From Chryseobacterium sp. 3008163 (lineage in GTDB: Bacteria; Bacteroidota; Bacteroidia; Flavobacteriales; Weeksellaceae): a DNA stretch of 64,000 bases. Under the pieces are notes generated by a model. That model saw only the letters and a list, made by a program, of their open reading frames with translations. It searched no databases and was not told the origin of the DNA. The DNA lies in the NCBI RefSeq assembly GCF_003669035.1, contig NZ_CP033070.1:992001-1056000 (forward strand), in the 5' to 3' direction. The translations under genes were made by a program, and so were the position numbers. Positions 17,655 through 24,872 of this stretch are shown in pieces; position 1 is the first letter of the stretch, and each line of letters starts with the position of its first letter.

Positions 17655-18700
17655 ATGAAAACTGAATCACTTAGCTTCAAATACGAGCTTGAAAAAAAGA
17701 ACCAAGAACTAATGACGGCGGAACTACAAGAGGCGCATCTGTAAAAGATTTCCCTGCTTCTATAGGCATTGCAGGTGTTTCTATGAGACTGCAACCGGGA
17801 AGTATGAGAGAATTGCACTGGCACGCCAACGCTGCAGAATGGGCGTATGTGATTTCAGGAACCGTTCGTACAACGATTATCCATCCGGACGGTCACAGCT
17901 ACACAGATAATTTTGAACCGGGCGATGTCTGGTATTTTCCAAAGGGTTACGGACACTCAATTCAGGCGACGGGAACAGAAGAATGTCATTTCATTTTGAT
18001 TTTTGATAACGGTAATTTTTCCGAAGACCACACGTTCAGCGTGACTGATTTTGTTTCGTCTGTACCACCCGAAATCGTTGCTCAGAATTTAAATTTAACA
18101 TTAGAAGAAGTGGCAGCTTTACCTCAAAAAGAAGCCTACTTCGCAGCGGGAATTGTTCCTGACGAGATGTCTTTCGTTGCTGAAGCTCGCCCAAATGAAT
18201 CTGATATAGAATTGACAAGTTTTCACCGTTATCCTTTGCATTCCCAACAGCCAAGAATCGTTCCGGGTGGAGGTTTACAAAGATTGGTTACAAGTAAAGA
18301 ATTTCCTATCAGCAGTACGATGTCGGGTTCTATTTTAGAATTGCAGCCGGGCGCTTTGAGAGAAATGCACTGGCATCCCAATGCAGATGAATGGCAATAT
18401 TTTATTTCAGGACAAGCGGAAATGTCGGTTTTCTTAGCAGAATCTACTTGCGTTACTGAGCAGTTTAATGCGGGAGATGTTGGCTATGTGCCGATGGGAG
18501 CAGGACATTACATCAAAAATACAGGCGACACAGTTTGCAAAATTCTAATTGGATTCAACTGCGGACATTATGAATCAATTGATTTGAGTCAGTGGCTTTC
18601 AGGAAATCCGAAAGATGTGGTGGTTACGAATTTCGGTTTGAAAGAAGGCGAAATTGAAAAATTCCCGACTGAGAAAATATTCATTCAGCCTAAGAAGTAA
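17655..18700 (+). pseudogene. bicupin, oxalate-decarboxylase family, frameshifted
   Basis: About 348 residues once repaired, close to the OxdC family length. The start MKTESLSFKYELEKK breaks in the A7 run at 17692-17698; one added A gives EKKEPRTNDGGTTRGASV and joins the long frame. Two cupin domains each carry a Mn-site motif: RELHWHANAAEW with GDVWYFPKGYGH, and REMHWHPNADEW with GDVGYVPMGAGH. The lid segment reads SEDHT (Glu about residue 124), keeping the Glu needed in SENST of B. subtilis OxdC, so decarboxylase activity is possible; the substrate is not proven. First gene of a run with 18743, 19502, 20211 and 20676, under operator site C. Confidence 0.8.
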
Positions 18701-18742
18701 AGCTTTCTTCAATTTTAATTTAATTAAAAAAAATCACTAGTT

Positions 18743-19477
18743 ATGAAATTATTAAATATCAAAAAAGCAGTTAAGGTTGGTTTATTAGCAACAGCACTTT
18801 TTGCAACGCCACAAATATATTTCGCCCAAACAACGGAGAAAACAGCAAGTGCAAACACATCCAAAATATGGGGGAAAGTGGACGGAATCGCCATCGAAGG
18901 AATGGTACAAGGGCCATCAACAGAGATCACACCTTTACAGATTGCCTGCGTTTTTGAATACACAGAAGGTGATATTTTTAATTCGCCACCCGCATTGCCA
19001 GAAGCCGTCAACGGAATGGTTCATCTTGATAAAAGCCTGAATGGCATCATCACAGAACTCAGAAAATCCGGAAAATTTGCAGGACATTCCTTGGAAACAT
19101 TACTCATTACGCCTCCTTCAGGAACCATCGGTGCAAAGAAATTATTGCTTATCGGTTTAGGCGATCGGAAAAAATTCACACCCGAACTGATGCAGCAAGT
19201 TGCAAGTGTCGGAATGGAAGAAGCCCTAAGATTGGGCGTTACAAAATATGCATTTGCCACCGACCTGAAAGATGCAGGAATAGATTCGCCAACCGCAGAA
19301 GTTGCAGGATACGGCGTGACCGGAGCGATTAATGCTTACAGAACCCATGTTTATTTGAAAAGTAAAAAGATGTCTGCATTTAAGCCGATTGAGAAAATAA
19401 CATTACTTGCGGGACCAGCATTTTTTACAACTGCAGGAGAAGGAATTACGAAAGCGATTTCAGCTTTTAATAAATAA
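18743..19477 (+). CDS. secreted protein of M17 leucyl-aminopeptidase N-domain type, no catalytic domain
   Basis: A 244-residue protein with a signal peptide (KVGLLATALFATPQIYFAQ). The mature part resembles only the N-terminal macro-like domain of M17 aminopeptidases: VFEYTEGDIFNSPPALPEAVNGMVHLDKSLNGIITELRKSGKFAGHSLETLLITPPSGTIGAKKLLLIGLGDRKKFT. The zinc-binding catalytic domain that normally follows (about 300 residues) is absent, with a clean stop, and there is no sign of a frameshift. It lies 42 bp after the bicupin gene, in the same operon. Role unknown; possibly binding rather than peptide hydrolysis. Confidence 0.75.
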   Translation: MKLLNIKKAVKVGLLATALFATPQIYFAQTTEKTASANTSKIWGKVDGIAIEGMVQGPSTEITPLQIACVFEYTEGDIFNSPPALPEAVNGMVHLDKSLNGIITELRKSGKFAGHSLETLLITPPSGTIGAKKLLLIGLGDRKKFTPELMQQVASVGMEEALRLGVTKYAFATDLKDAGIDSPTAEVAGYGVTGAINAYRTHVYLKSKKMSAFKPIEKITLLAGPAFFTTAGEGITKAISAFNK

Positions 19478-19501
19478 ACTATTCTCAATTAAGTTTTCAA
19501 A

Positions 19502-20206
19502 ATGAAAAAGCTAATCATTTCTTCTACAAGCATTATTAATTCATCTGAGTCCATCAGAATACAAGAGAGATTGGTCATATTTTTAGCTTTGATTGCCGGA
19601 TATATCGACGCAACAGGATTGATAGAATGGAAAACCTACGTCTCTTTTATGAGTGGAAATACAACTTCACTAGGAGCAGCCATTTCAACGGGTAAATCTG
19701 AAATCATCATTACATCAATTACAGTCATTAGTTGTTTTCTATTAGGAATTTATGCAGGAACCTGTCTGTCATTATGGAAGAGAATTAAGAACCAAATATT
19801 AACATTTTATCTTGTTTCAGGAATTCTCATTTTCTATACGATAATTGCTTATTTTTATAATATCAATAATTTGTCATCTATTGCAATTGTGGGATTTTCA
19901 ATGGGAATGATGAATACGATCGTGACTTCTGTTGGAAACCAAAAAGTAAACACAGATTTCGTGACAGGAACTCTGAACAGCCTGGCAAGGAATACCGCAA
20001 TGCTAAGTATGACGGATGATAAAGCGGAAAAAGTAGAATATAAATCCAACGCCTTTCATCTTTTGTTTTTGTGGATAGGATTTTTATCTGGTGCTTTTAT
20101 CGCTCCTTTCCTACTCGATTATTTTGGAAAATGGACTTTGATGATTCCTGCTTTATTACTGATGATTTGTGGATTATTGATTTCAAAAATTAACTTTAAA
20201 AACTAA
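19502..20206 (+). CDS. YoaK/DUF1275-family membrane protein
   Basis: A 234-residue integral membrane protein with about six helices. The DUF1275 signature is clear: LALIAGYIDATGLIEWKTYVSFMSGNTTSLGAAI, then GMMNTIVTSVGNQKVNTDFVTGTLNSLA. Family members are six-helix proteins of unknown transport or membrane function. Starts 24 bp after the M17-type gene and ends 4 bp before the peroxiredoxin gene, so co-transcription is nearly certain. Confidence 0.85.
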   Translation: MKKLIISSTSIINSSESIRIQERLVIFLALIAGYIDATGLIEWKTYVSFMSGNTTSLGAAISTGKSEIIITSITVISCFLLGIYAGTCLSLWKRIKNQILTFYLVSGILIFYTIIAYFYNINNLSSIAIVGFSMGMMNTIVTSVGNQKVNTDFVTGTLNSLARNTAMLSMTDDKAEKVEYKSNAFHLLFLWIGFLSGAFIAPFLLDYFGKWTLMIPALLLMICGLLISKINFKN

Positions 20207-20210
20207 TACT

Positions 20211-20672
20211 ATGTTACAAAAAAACGATGTTGCCCCAGATTTTACATTGTACGCAACGCCAGACCAGAAAATTACACTTTCAGAATTCAAAGGAAAGAAT
20301 GTCATCCTCGCTTTTTATCCCGCCGACTGGAGTCCGGTTTGCAGCGACCAGATGGCTTTGTACAATGAAACTTTGAAGTTTTTCAAGAAATATGATGCAG
20401 AGATTTTTGGAATTTCTGTGGACAGCAAATGGTGTCATCTGGCATTTGCTCAATCCAGAAATTTACACTTTCCTTTACTCGCAGACTTTGAAGCTAAAGG
20501 AGAAATTGCTAAAAAATATGGTGTTTACGATGATGAGGAAGGAGAATGCAAACGTGCACTGTTCGTCATCAACAAAGATGGTATTATCGAATGGAGTTAT
20601 CTCTCGCCAACGGCCATCAATCCTGGCGCAGACGGAATTTTAGACGCTTTAGAAACCCTTAACACAAAATAA
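20211..20672 (+). CDS. peroxiredoxin (AhpC/TSA-type)
   Basis: A 153-residue thiol peroxidase that reduces peroxides in the cytosol. The peroxidatic site is FYPADWSPVCSDQM with Cys44; Thr/Pro positions are replaced by SP-V. Two more Cys (KWCHLAF and GECKRALF) are candidates for the resolving residue. Typical motifs APDFTL and ISVDS are present. In the operon with the DsbA-like protein 3 bp downstream, which may serve as its reductant partner; that pairing is inference. The operator link to dps supports a peroxide-response role. Confidence 0.9.
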   Translation: MLQKNDVAPDFTLYATPDQKITLSEFKGKNVILAFYPADWSPVCSDQMALYNETLKFFKKYDAEIFGISVDSKWCHLAFAQSRNLHFPLLADFEAKGEIAKKYGVYDDEEGECKRALFVINKDGIIEWSYLSPTAINPGADGILDALETLNTK

Positions 20673-20675
20673 ATT

Positions 20676-21194
20676 ATGTCACTAAAACCAAACGTCAGCC
20701 AGACTGATCACGCACAAGGCAACTTAGAAGCCGACCTCGTTATCGTAGAATACGGCGATTATCAATGTCCATATTGTGGCGCTGCTTATCCGGTTCTGAA
20801 AGAATTGATGAGTCAGTTCGGAAGTCAAATCAAATTTGTTTTCAGAAACTTTCCTCTGTCCGAAATGCATCAATACGCAAGACCGGCGGCTATTGTAGCG
20901 GAAGCAGCCAATCTTCAGGGGAAATTCTGGGAAATGCACGATGCGATTTATGAAAATCAAAGAGAACTGAATGAAAATTTTCTGATGAAGCTAGCTGAAA
21001 AATTAAAGCTAAATATTCCGCAGTTTGAAAAAGATTTGGAAAGTACAGAATTGGCAGACAAAGTAGATTCAGATTTTGAAAGCGGAATTATGAGTGGCGT
21101 GAACGGTACACCTTCTTTCTTTGTGAATGGAAAGAAATTCGATGGTGGTGCGGAAGATTTGTTTGAGCTTTTAAGAGAGAATACTGAAAACTGA
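20676..21194 (+). CDS. DsbA-family thioredoxin-like protein, cytosolic
   Basis: A 172-residue DsbA-like protein with the active site CPYC (Cys31, Cys34 in YGDYQCPYCGAAYPVL), a helical insert (about 60-140) and the cis-Pro loop GTPSFFVNGKKFDG. There is no signal peptide, so it acts in the cytosol, unlike true DsbA; this is the FrnE/DsbA_4 style. Last gene of the bicupin operon, directly after the peroxiredoxin, suggesting redox support for it. Confidence 0.9.
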   Translation: MSLKPNVSQTDHAQGNLEADLVIVEYGDYQCPYCGAAYPVLKELMSQFGSQIKFVFRNFPLSEMHQYARPAAIVAEAANLQGKFWEMHDAIYENQRELNENFLMKLAEKLKLNIPQFEKDLESTELADKVDSDFESGIMSGVNGTPSFFVNGKKFDGGAEDLFELLRENTEN

Positions 21195-21299
21195 AGCACA
21201 AAAGATTTGTGACACTTAAGTAATTTTAAGTTTTTATGATAATGCAAATAAGAACACTTAAGCGAATGCTGAAATCAAGTCGTTTTCTATACTGAATCT

Positions 21300-21422
21300 G
21301 CAGCCCGACTTGAGTGGAGCTCTTTTTTGTCATTGCGATTGTACAAAAGTTCTACAGATTGCTTCACGTCATTCGCAATGACAAAAAAAGCGGGAACGGA
21401 AGGCGGATAAAGCTGCCCAAAT
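21300..21422 (-). repeat. interspersed intergenic repeat, copy 2 (inverted)
   Basis: Reverse complement begins ATTTGGGCAGCTTTATCC then CGCCTTCCGTTCCC and ends CCACTCAAGTCGGGCTGC, the same ends as copy 1 at 11364. The core differs and holds its own inverted repeat, TTTTTTGTCATTGCG against CGCAATGACAAAAAA. It fills most of the 358-bp gap 21195-21552, which has no gene. Confidence 0.65.
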
Positions 21423-21482
21423 AAAAAATATCAAAAATGTACGATATTAAACTAGATTAACGAGAAACGAACTGAACCATAC

Positions 21483-21490
21483 TACATTTG
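21483..21490 (+). promoter_or_regulatory. TAnnTTTG promoter of the hydrolase gene
   Basis: TACATTTG matches the -7 consensus, 62 bp before the ATG at 21553. Confidence 0.4.
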
Positions 21491-21552
21491 CTAAAGAATT
21501 AAGACAACAAAATATTAAAATAAATTAATCACAACATTAAAAAATTAAAACA

Positions 21553-22374
21553 ATGAGCACACTAAAATTAAAAGACGGAACAGAGATTTTTTACAAAGAC
21601 CAAGGCGAAGGACCAACTTTAATGTTTCACCACGGATGGCCTTTGTCATCTGACGATTGGGATGCACAGGTTATTTTCTTCCTGCAAAGAGGTTACAGAG
21701 TGGTGACCCACGACAGAAGAGGTCACGGCCGTTCTAGCCAGGATATTTACAATCACACGATTGAGCAATATGCTTCTGATGCAGCTGAATTGGTAGAATT
21801 CTTAGATTTGAAAGATGTAGTTCACATCGGTCACTCTACAGGTGGTGGCGAAGTTATCCGATATGTGAATAAATATGCTAACGGAAGAGCGAAAAAAGCA
21901 GTTTTAATCAGTGCAGTTCCGCCAATTATGGTCGCGAGCGACAACAATCCTGACGGTGTTCCAATGTCTGTTTTTGATGGCATCAGAGACCAGACTTTGA
22001 ACAACAGACAACAGTTTTACATCGATTTGACTTTCCCTTTCTACGGTTACAACAGAGAAGGTGCAGACGTGAAAGAAGGCGTACAGAGAAACTGGTGGAG
22101 ACAAGGAATGATGGGCGGAATCGTTGCTCATTATGACGGAATCAAAGCGTTTTCTGAAACTAATTTTACAGAAGATTTGAAAGCTACGGAAATTCCGGTT
22201 TTGGTGCTTCACGGTGAAGATGACCAGATTGTTCCTTACCAAAATGCCGCTTTGAAATCAATTAAATTGTTGAAAAACGGAACTTTGAAAACATATCCTG
22301 GTTTCCCTCACGGAATGCCGACTACGCAAGCTCCGACTATTAATAAAGATCTTTTGGAGTTTATTGAGGCTTAA
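21553..22374 (+). CDS. alpha/beta hydrolase, cofactor-free chloroperoxidase type
   Basis: A 273-residue alpha/beta hydrolase. The triad is Ser95 (GHSTGGGE), Asp about 224 (HGEDDQIVP) and His about 253 (PGFPHGMP). The motifs FHHGWPLSSDDWDAQ, HDRRGHGRSSQ and YVNKYANGRAKKAVLIS are typical of bacterial non-heme chloroperoxidase/arylesterase proteins, which form peracids from carboxylic acid and peroxide. Monocistronic, with a strong terminator downstream. Location after the peroxide-linked operon may be coincidental, since its promoter lacks the shared operator. Confidence 0.9.
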   Translation: MSTLKLKDGTEIFYKDQGEGPTLMFHHGWPLSSDDWDAQVIFFLQRGYRVVTHDRRGHGRSSQDIYNHTIEQYASDAAELVEFLDLKDVVHIGHSTGGGEVIRYVNKYANGRAKKAVLISAVPPIMVASDNNPDGVPMSVFDGIRDQTLNNRQQFYIDLTFPFYGYNREGADVKEGVQRNWWRQGMMGGIVAHYDGIKAFSETNFTEDLKATEIPVLVLHGEDDQIVPYQNAALKSIKLLKNGTLKTYPGFPHGMPTTQAPTINKDLLEFIEA

Positions 22375-22398
22375 AATCTAGTTGTTTAAATAAATATT

Positions 22399-22433
22399 AA
22401 AAGGGTGAGCCTAATGGTTCACCCTTTATTTTG
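22399..22433 (+). terminator. terminator after the hydrolase gene
   Basis: AAAGGGTGA-GCC and GGTTCACCCTTT pair around a short loop, then TATTTTG. Confidence 0.8.
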
Positions 22434-22473
22434 TTATAAATAAATCATGAAAAACTCGTATTTTAATTCAGCA

Positions 22474-22692
22474 TCAGGCAGAATATGCGGCTCTATTGAG
22501 ATAAACATTTTTCCCTGAAATGGAATTTTTGGATAAGCTATAAATAATCTCAACCGTAAAGCTGGAAAATTCATACAGCATATTCTTTGTGTTACTCACA
22601 GTATTTTCACTGATTATTCTTCCTTTACTCAACACCATGTCAAATTGAGTCTTATCTGGTAAATTTGTAAAATCGTAGTAAGAAATATCCAT
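22474..22692 (-). CDS. small hypothetical protein
   Basis: A 72-residue open frame starting with MDISYYDFTNLPDKTQFDMVLSKGRIISE and containing MLYEFSSFTVEIIYSLS. The D-F-T-N-L...QFD(M/L)V pattern resembles small conserved proteins of Chryseobacterium with no known role. It is convergent to the hydrolase gene and has a free upstream region. Not certain; supported by a protein-like pattern only. Confidence 0.5.
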   Translation of the reverse strand: MDISYYDFTNLPDKTQFDMVLSKGRIISENTVSNTKNMLYEFSSFTVEIIYSLSKNSISGKNVYLNRAAYSA

Positions 22693-22929
22693 CGTATTGT
22701 TTTTATGATTAAAGTTTATTTATCGCTTTGGTTTTTACTATACAACTTATCAACCAAAAATTAGAAACAACTAAACAAAAACTAAAATTTGATTTATTTT
22801 AAATAAAAACTTGCTAGTTTGGTCTTTACGGTGAGAGTCTTTAATTTTTTACAAAAACATATATTTGTAAATTTCATCAGAATAAGCTATTATTGTCGCA
22901 ACATTCACCTGTCGAAAATTTTATTTTGT

Positions 22930-23217
22930 ATGATCAATATCTATCGTAAAACAGCTCTTATTGAAGGCGTCTCCTACTTGATTTTACTTTTTATTGCGAT
23001 GCCGTTAAAGTATATTTTTAATATTTCGGAAGCTGTGAAATATTTTGGATGGATACATGGAGTGTTATTTCTTGTTTTTATGGTTATTCTCATCGCAACA
23101 GCACTAAAGTACAAATGGAATCTTGTAAGGGTTATTATCTACACAATAGGTTCTGTTTTGCCTTTCGTACCTTTTATATTAGATAAAAAATTAAAAGAAG
23201 AGTATTCGCAAAGCTGA
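22930..23217 (+). CDS. DUF3817-family small membrane protein
   Basis: A 95-residue membrane protein: YRKTALIEGVSYLILLFIAMPLKYIFNISEAVKYFGWIHGVLFLVFMVILIA, then a third helix and a basic tail. This is the DUF3817 pattern (x-x-EGxSxLxLLxxAMPLKY...GxxHGxLF). Three helices. The ATG at 22930 is chosen because the family starts just before RxxAxxEG; an earlier in-frame start would add about 37 unmatched residues. Function unknown. Confidence 0.8.
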   Translation: MINIYRKTALIEGVSYLILLFIAMPLKYIFNISEAVKYFGWIHGVLFLVFMVILIATALKYKWNLVRVIIYTIGSVLPFVPFILDKKLKEEYSQS

Positions 23218-23379
23218 TTCAGTGGCTAAAATTCAATAAAATTTTTATTATCTCGCACAAAAATAAAAGCACAGTTCAAAATATACTTAAGTACCTGTAC
23301 TTCAATTTCAAAAAGAAAACGAGCAAATTAAAATTTCTTTCATCTCAATATTGAGAAAACCGAAGTCAAAAAAAAACGT

Positions 23380-23387
23380 TATTTTTG
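23380..23387 (+). promoter_or_regulatory. TAnnTTTG promoter of the 23464 gene
   Basis: TATTTTTG fits the -7 consensus, 77 bp before the ATG at 23464. Confidence 0.4.
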
Positions 23388-23463
23388 TGCCATAAAAAAT
23401 TGTGGTTAATTGTAGAATAGCTAATTTAGCACTACCATATCACATTATATTAAAATACATCAC

Positions 23464-24042
23464 ATGAGAAAAATACTTCTACTATTCGCCTGCACGTTTG
23501 GCATATCTGCTTTTTCCCAGATTAAGGTGCTAAAAAATGAGACCTTGGTGGAAATTGGTAAAGAAAATTCGGTAGGCTTGTACAAAAAAGAAAACAGGTT
23601 CACATTCAATTACCAGGATATTAACACAAGTAATCTTAACACGTTCAGGTCATTTTCATTTTTAGACGTTAACAGTGACGTTAATGATCTTTACAAATTG
23701 ATCACTGACGGCTTTATAGACCAACCTTCGGGCAATGTTACTTTGGAACTTCCAAATGATATCATTGAACTTCATTACGAAAAAAACTACGGTCAGCCTA
23801 CCGTACAGTTTATTCAGTATATCAATAAGAACAAAAAATATGTTGGGAAATCTCAGTTTTTGAATAAGAAACAGATCGACAAAATTTTCGGAATTGGTTC
23901 GTCAAAATCTGCTTTGTACAAAAAATCTGTAGTCAGTAAAGCAAATACAGTTTCTAATGTGTCAAGTACAAACACTTACGTACCAGAAACAGCTGCTGTT
24001 GCTAATCCTACTCCGGCAAAGAAAAAGAAATCAAGAAAATAA
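23464..24042 (+). CDS. secreted protein of unknown function
   Basis: A 192-residue protein with signal peptide MRKILLLFACTFGISAFSQ. The body (about 20-150) shows alternating strands (VEIGKENSVGLYKKENRFTFNYQDI, SFSFLDVNSDVNDLYKLITDGF, VTLELPNDIIELHYEKNYGQPTVQF) and the C-terminus is low-complexity and basic (AKKKKSRK). No known family recognised. It has its own promoter and terminator, so it is monocistronic. Confidence 0.75.
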   Translation: MRKILLLFACTFGISAFSQIKVLKNETLVEIGKENSVGLYKKENRFTFNYQDINTSNLNTFRSFSFLDVNSDVNDLYKLITDGFIDQPSGNVTLELPNDIIELHYEKNYGQPTVQFIQYINKNKKYVGKSQFLNKKQIDKIFGIGSSKSALYKKSVVSKANTVSNVSSTNTYVPETAAVANPTPAKKKKSRK

Positions 24043-24066
24043 ATATTTATTTTTTAATAATACCTG

Positions 24067-24094
24067 AACTCATTCTTTACGAATGAGTTTTTTT
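24067..24094 (+). terminator. terminator after the 23464 gene
   Basis: AACTCATTC and GAATGAGTT pair around TTTAC, then TTTTTT. Confidence 0.8.
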
Positions 24095-24123
24095 ATTTTA
24101 TTTTTGTAAAAAGATTAACAATT

Positions 24124-24819
24124 ATGTCTCTTCAAGTAATCAATTTAACCAAAAAGTTTGCCGAGCAAACTGCACTCAACAATATTAATATTTCAATTGA
24201 AAAAAACGAAATCATCGGTCTTCTCGGCCCAAACGGAGCCGGAAAATCTACACTGATGAAATCTATTGTAGGTGCTTTGAAAATTGATGAAGGTGAAATT
24301 ATTTTTAACGAAAAAAACATTTCTGAAAACGAAATCGAAAGCAAGAAAAACATAGGTTTCCTTCCGGAAAACAATCCGCTGTATTTGGAGATGTATGTGA
24401 AAGAGTATCTGCAATTTGTTGCCAACATTCACAAAATTTCTGAAGCGAGAGTAGATGAAGTAATTGAATTGGTAGGAATTACTCCCGAAAAATCAAAGAA
24501 AATCGGACAGCTTTCTAAAGGCTATAAACAGAGAGTAGGTTTGGCTCAAGCAATTATTCACCAACCTGATCTATTGATTCTGGATGAACCTACAAACGGT
24601 CTTGATCCTAATCAAATTATTGAAATCAGAAACGTAGTAAAAGAAATCGGTAAAGAGAAAACAGTTTTGCTTTCTACCCACATTATGCAGGAGGTTGAAG
24701 CATTGTGTTCGAGAGTGATTTTGATTCACAAAGGAAATATTCTTCAGGATTGTGCAATTGAAGAATTTAAAGGAAAATTTGACAGTCTGGAGGAGGCTTT
24801 TGCGAGTTATACTGCTTAA
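24124..24819 (+). CDS. gldA: GldA-like ABC transporter ATP-binding protein
   Basis: A 231-residue ATPase with Walker A (GPNGAGKST), Q-loop, signature LSKGYKQR, Walker B (LLILDEPTNGLD) and switch His (LLSTHIMQEVEA). The strings IGFLPENNPLYLEMYVKEYLQF and VGLAQAIIHQPDLLILDEPTNGLDPNQIIEIRNV closely resemble GldA, the ATPase of the GldAFG complex of gliding flavobacteria. GldA is usually about 300 residues; this is about 65 shorter at the C-terminus and no gldF/gldG is nearby (in many flavobacteria gldA is also unlinked). Could be a close GldA paralogue. Confidence 0.7.
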   Translation: MSLQVINLTKKFAEQTALNNINISIEKNEIIGLLGPNGAGKSTLMKSIVGALKIDEGEIIFNEKNISENEIESKKNIGFLPENNPLYLEMYVKEYLQFVANIHKISEARVDEVIELVGITPEKSKKIGQLSKGYKQRVGLAQAIIHQPDLLILDEPTNGLDPNQIIEIRNVVKEIGKEKTVLLSTHIMQEVEALCSRVILIHKGNILQDCAIEEFKGKFDSLEEAFASYTA

Positions 24820-24820
24820 A

Positions 24821-24868
24821 AAATAAAATAAAAATGCTCCATAATTTAGGAGCATTTTTATTTTATTA
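24821..24868. terminator. bidirectional terminator between convergent genes
   Basis: AAATGCTCC and GGAGCATTT, extended by A/T pairs (AAATAAAATA with TATTTTATT), form a long hairpin around ATAATTTA; serves both the gldA-like gene and the flotillin-like gene. Confidence 0.8.
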
Positions 24869-24872
24869 AAGT

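Noticed and set aside
21300..21422. A CRISPR-like or small-RNA locus
   Set aside because: There are only nested inverted repeats, not regularly spaced direct repeats, and no cas genes are present.
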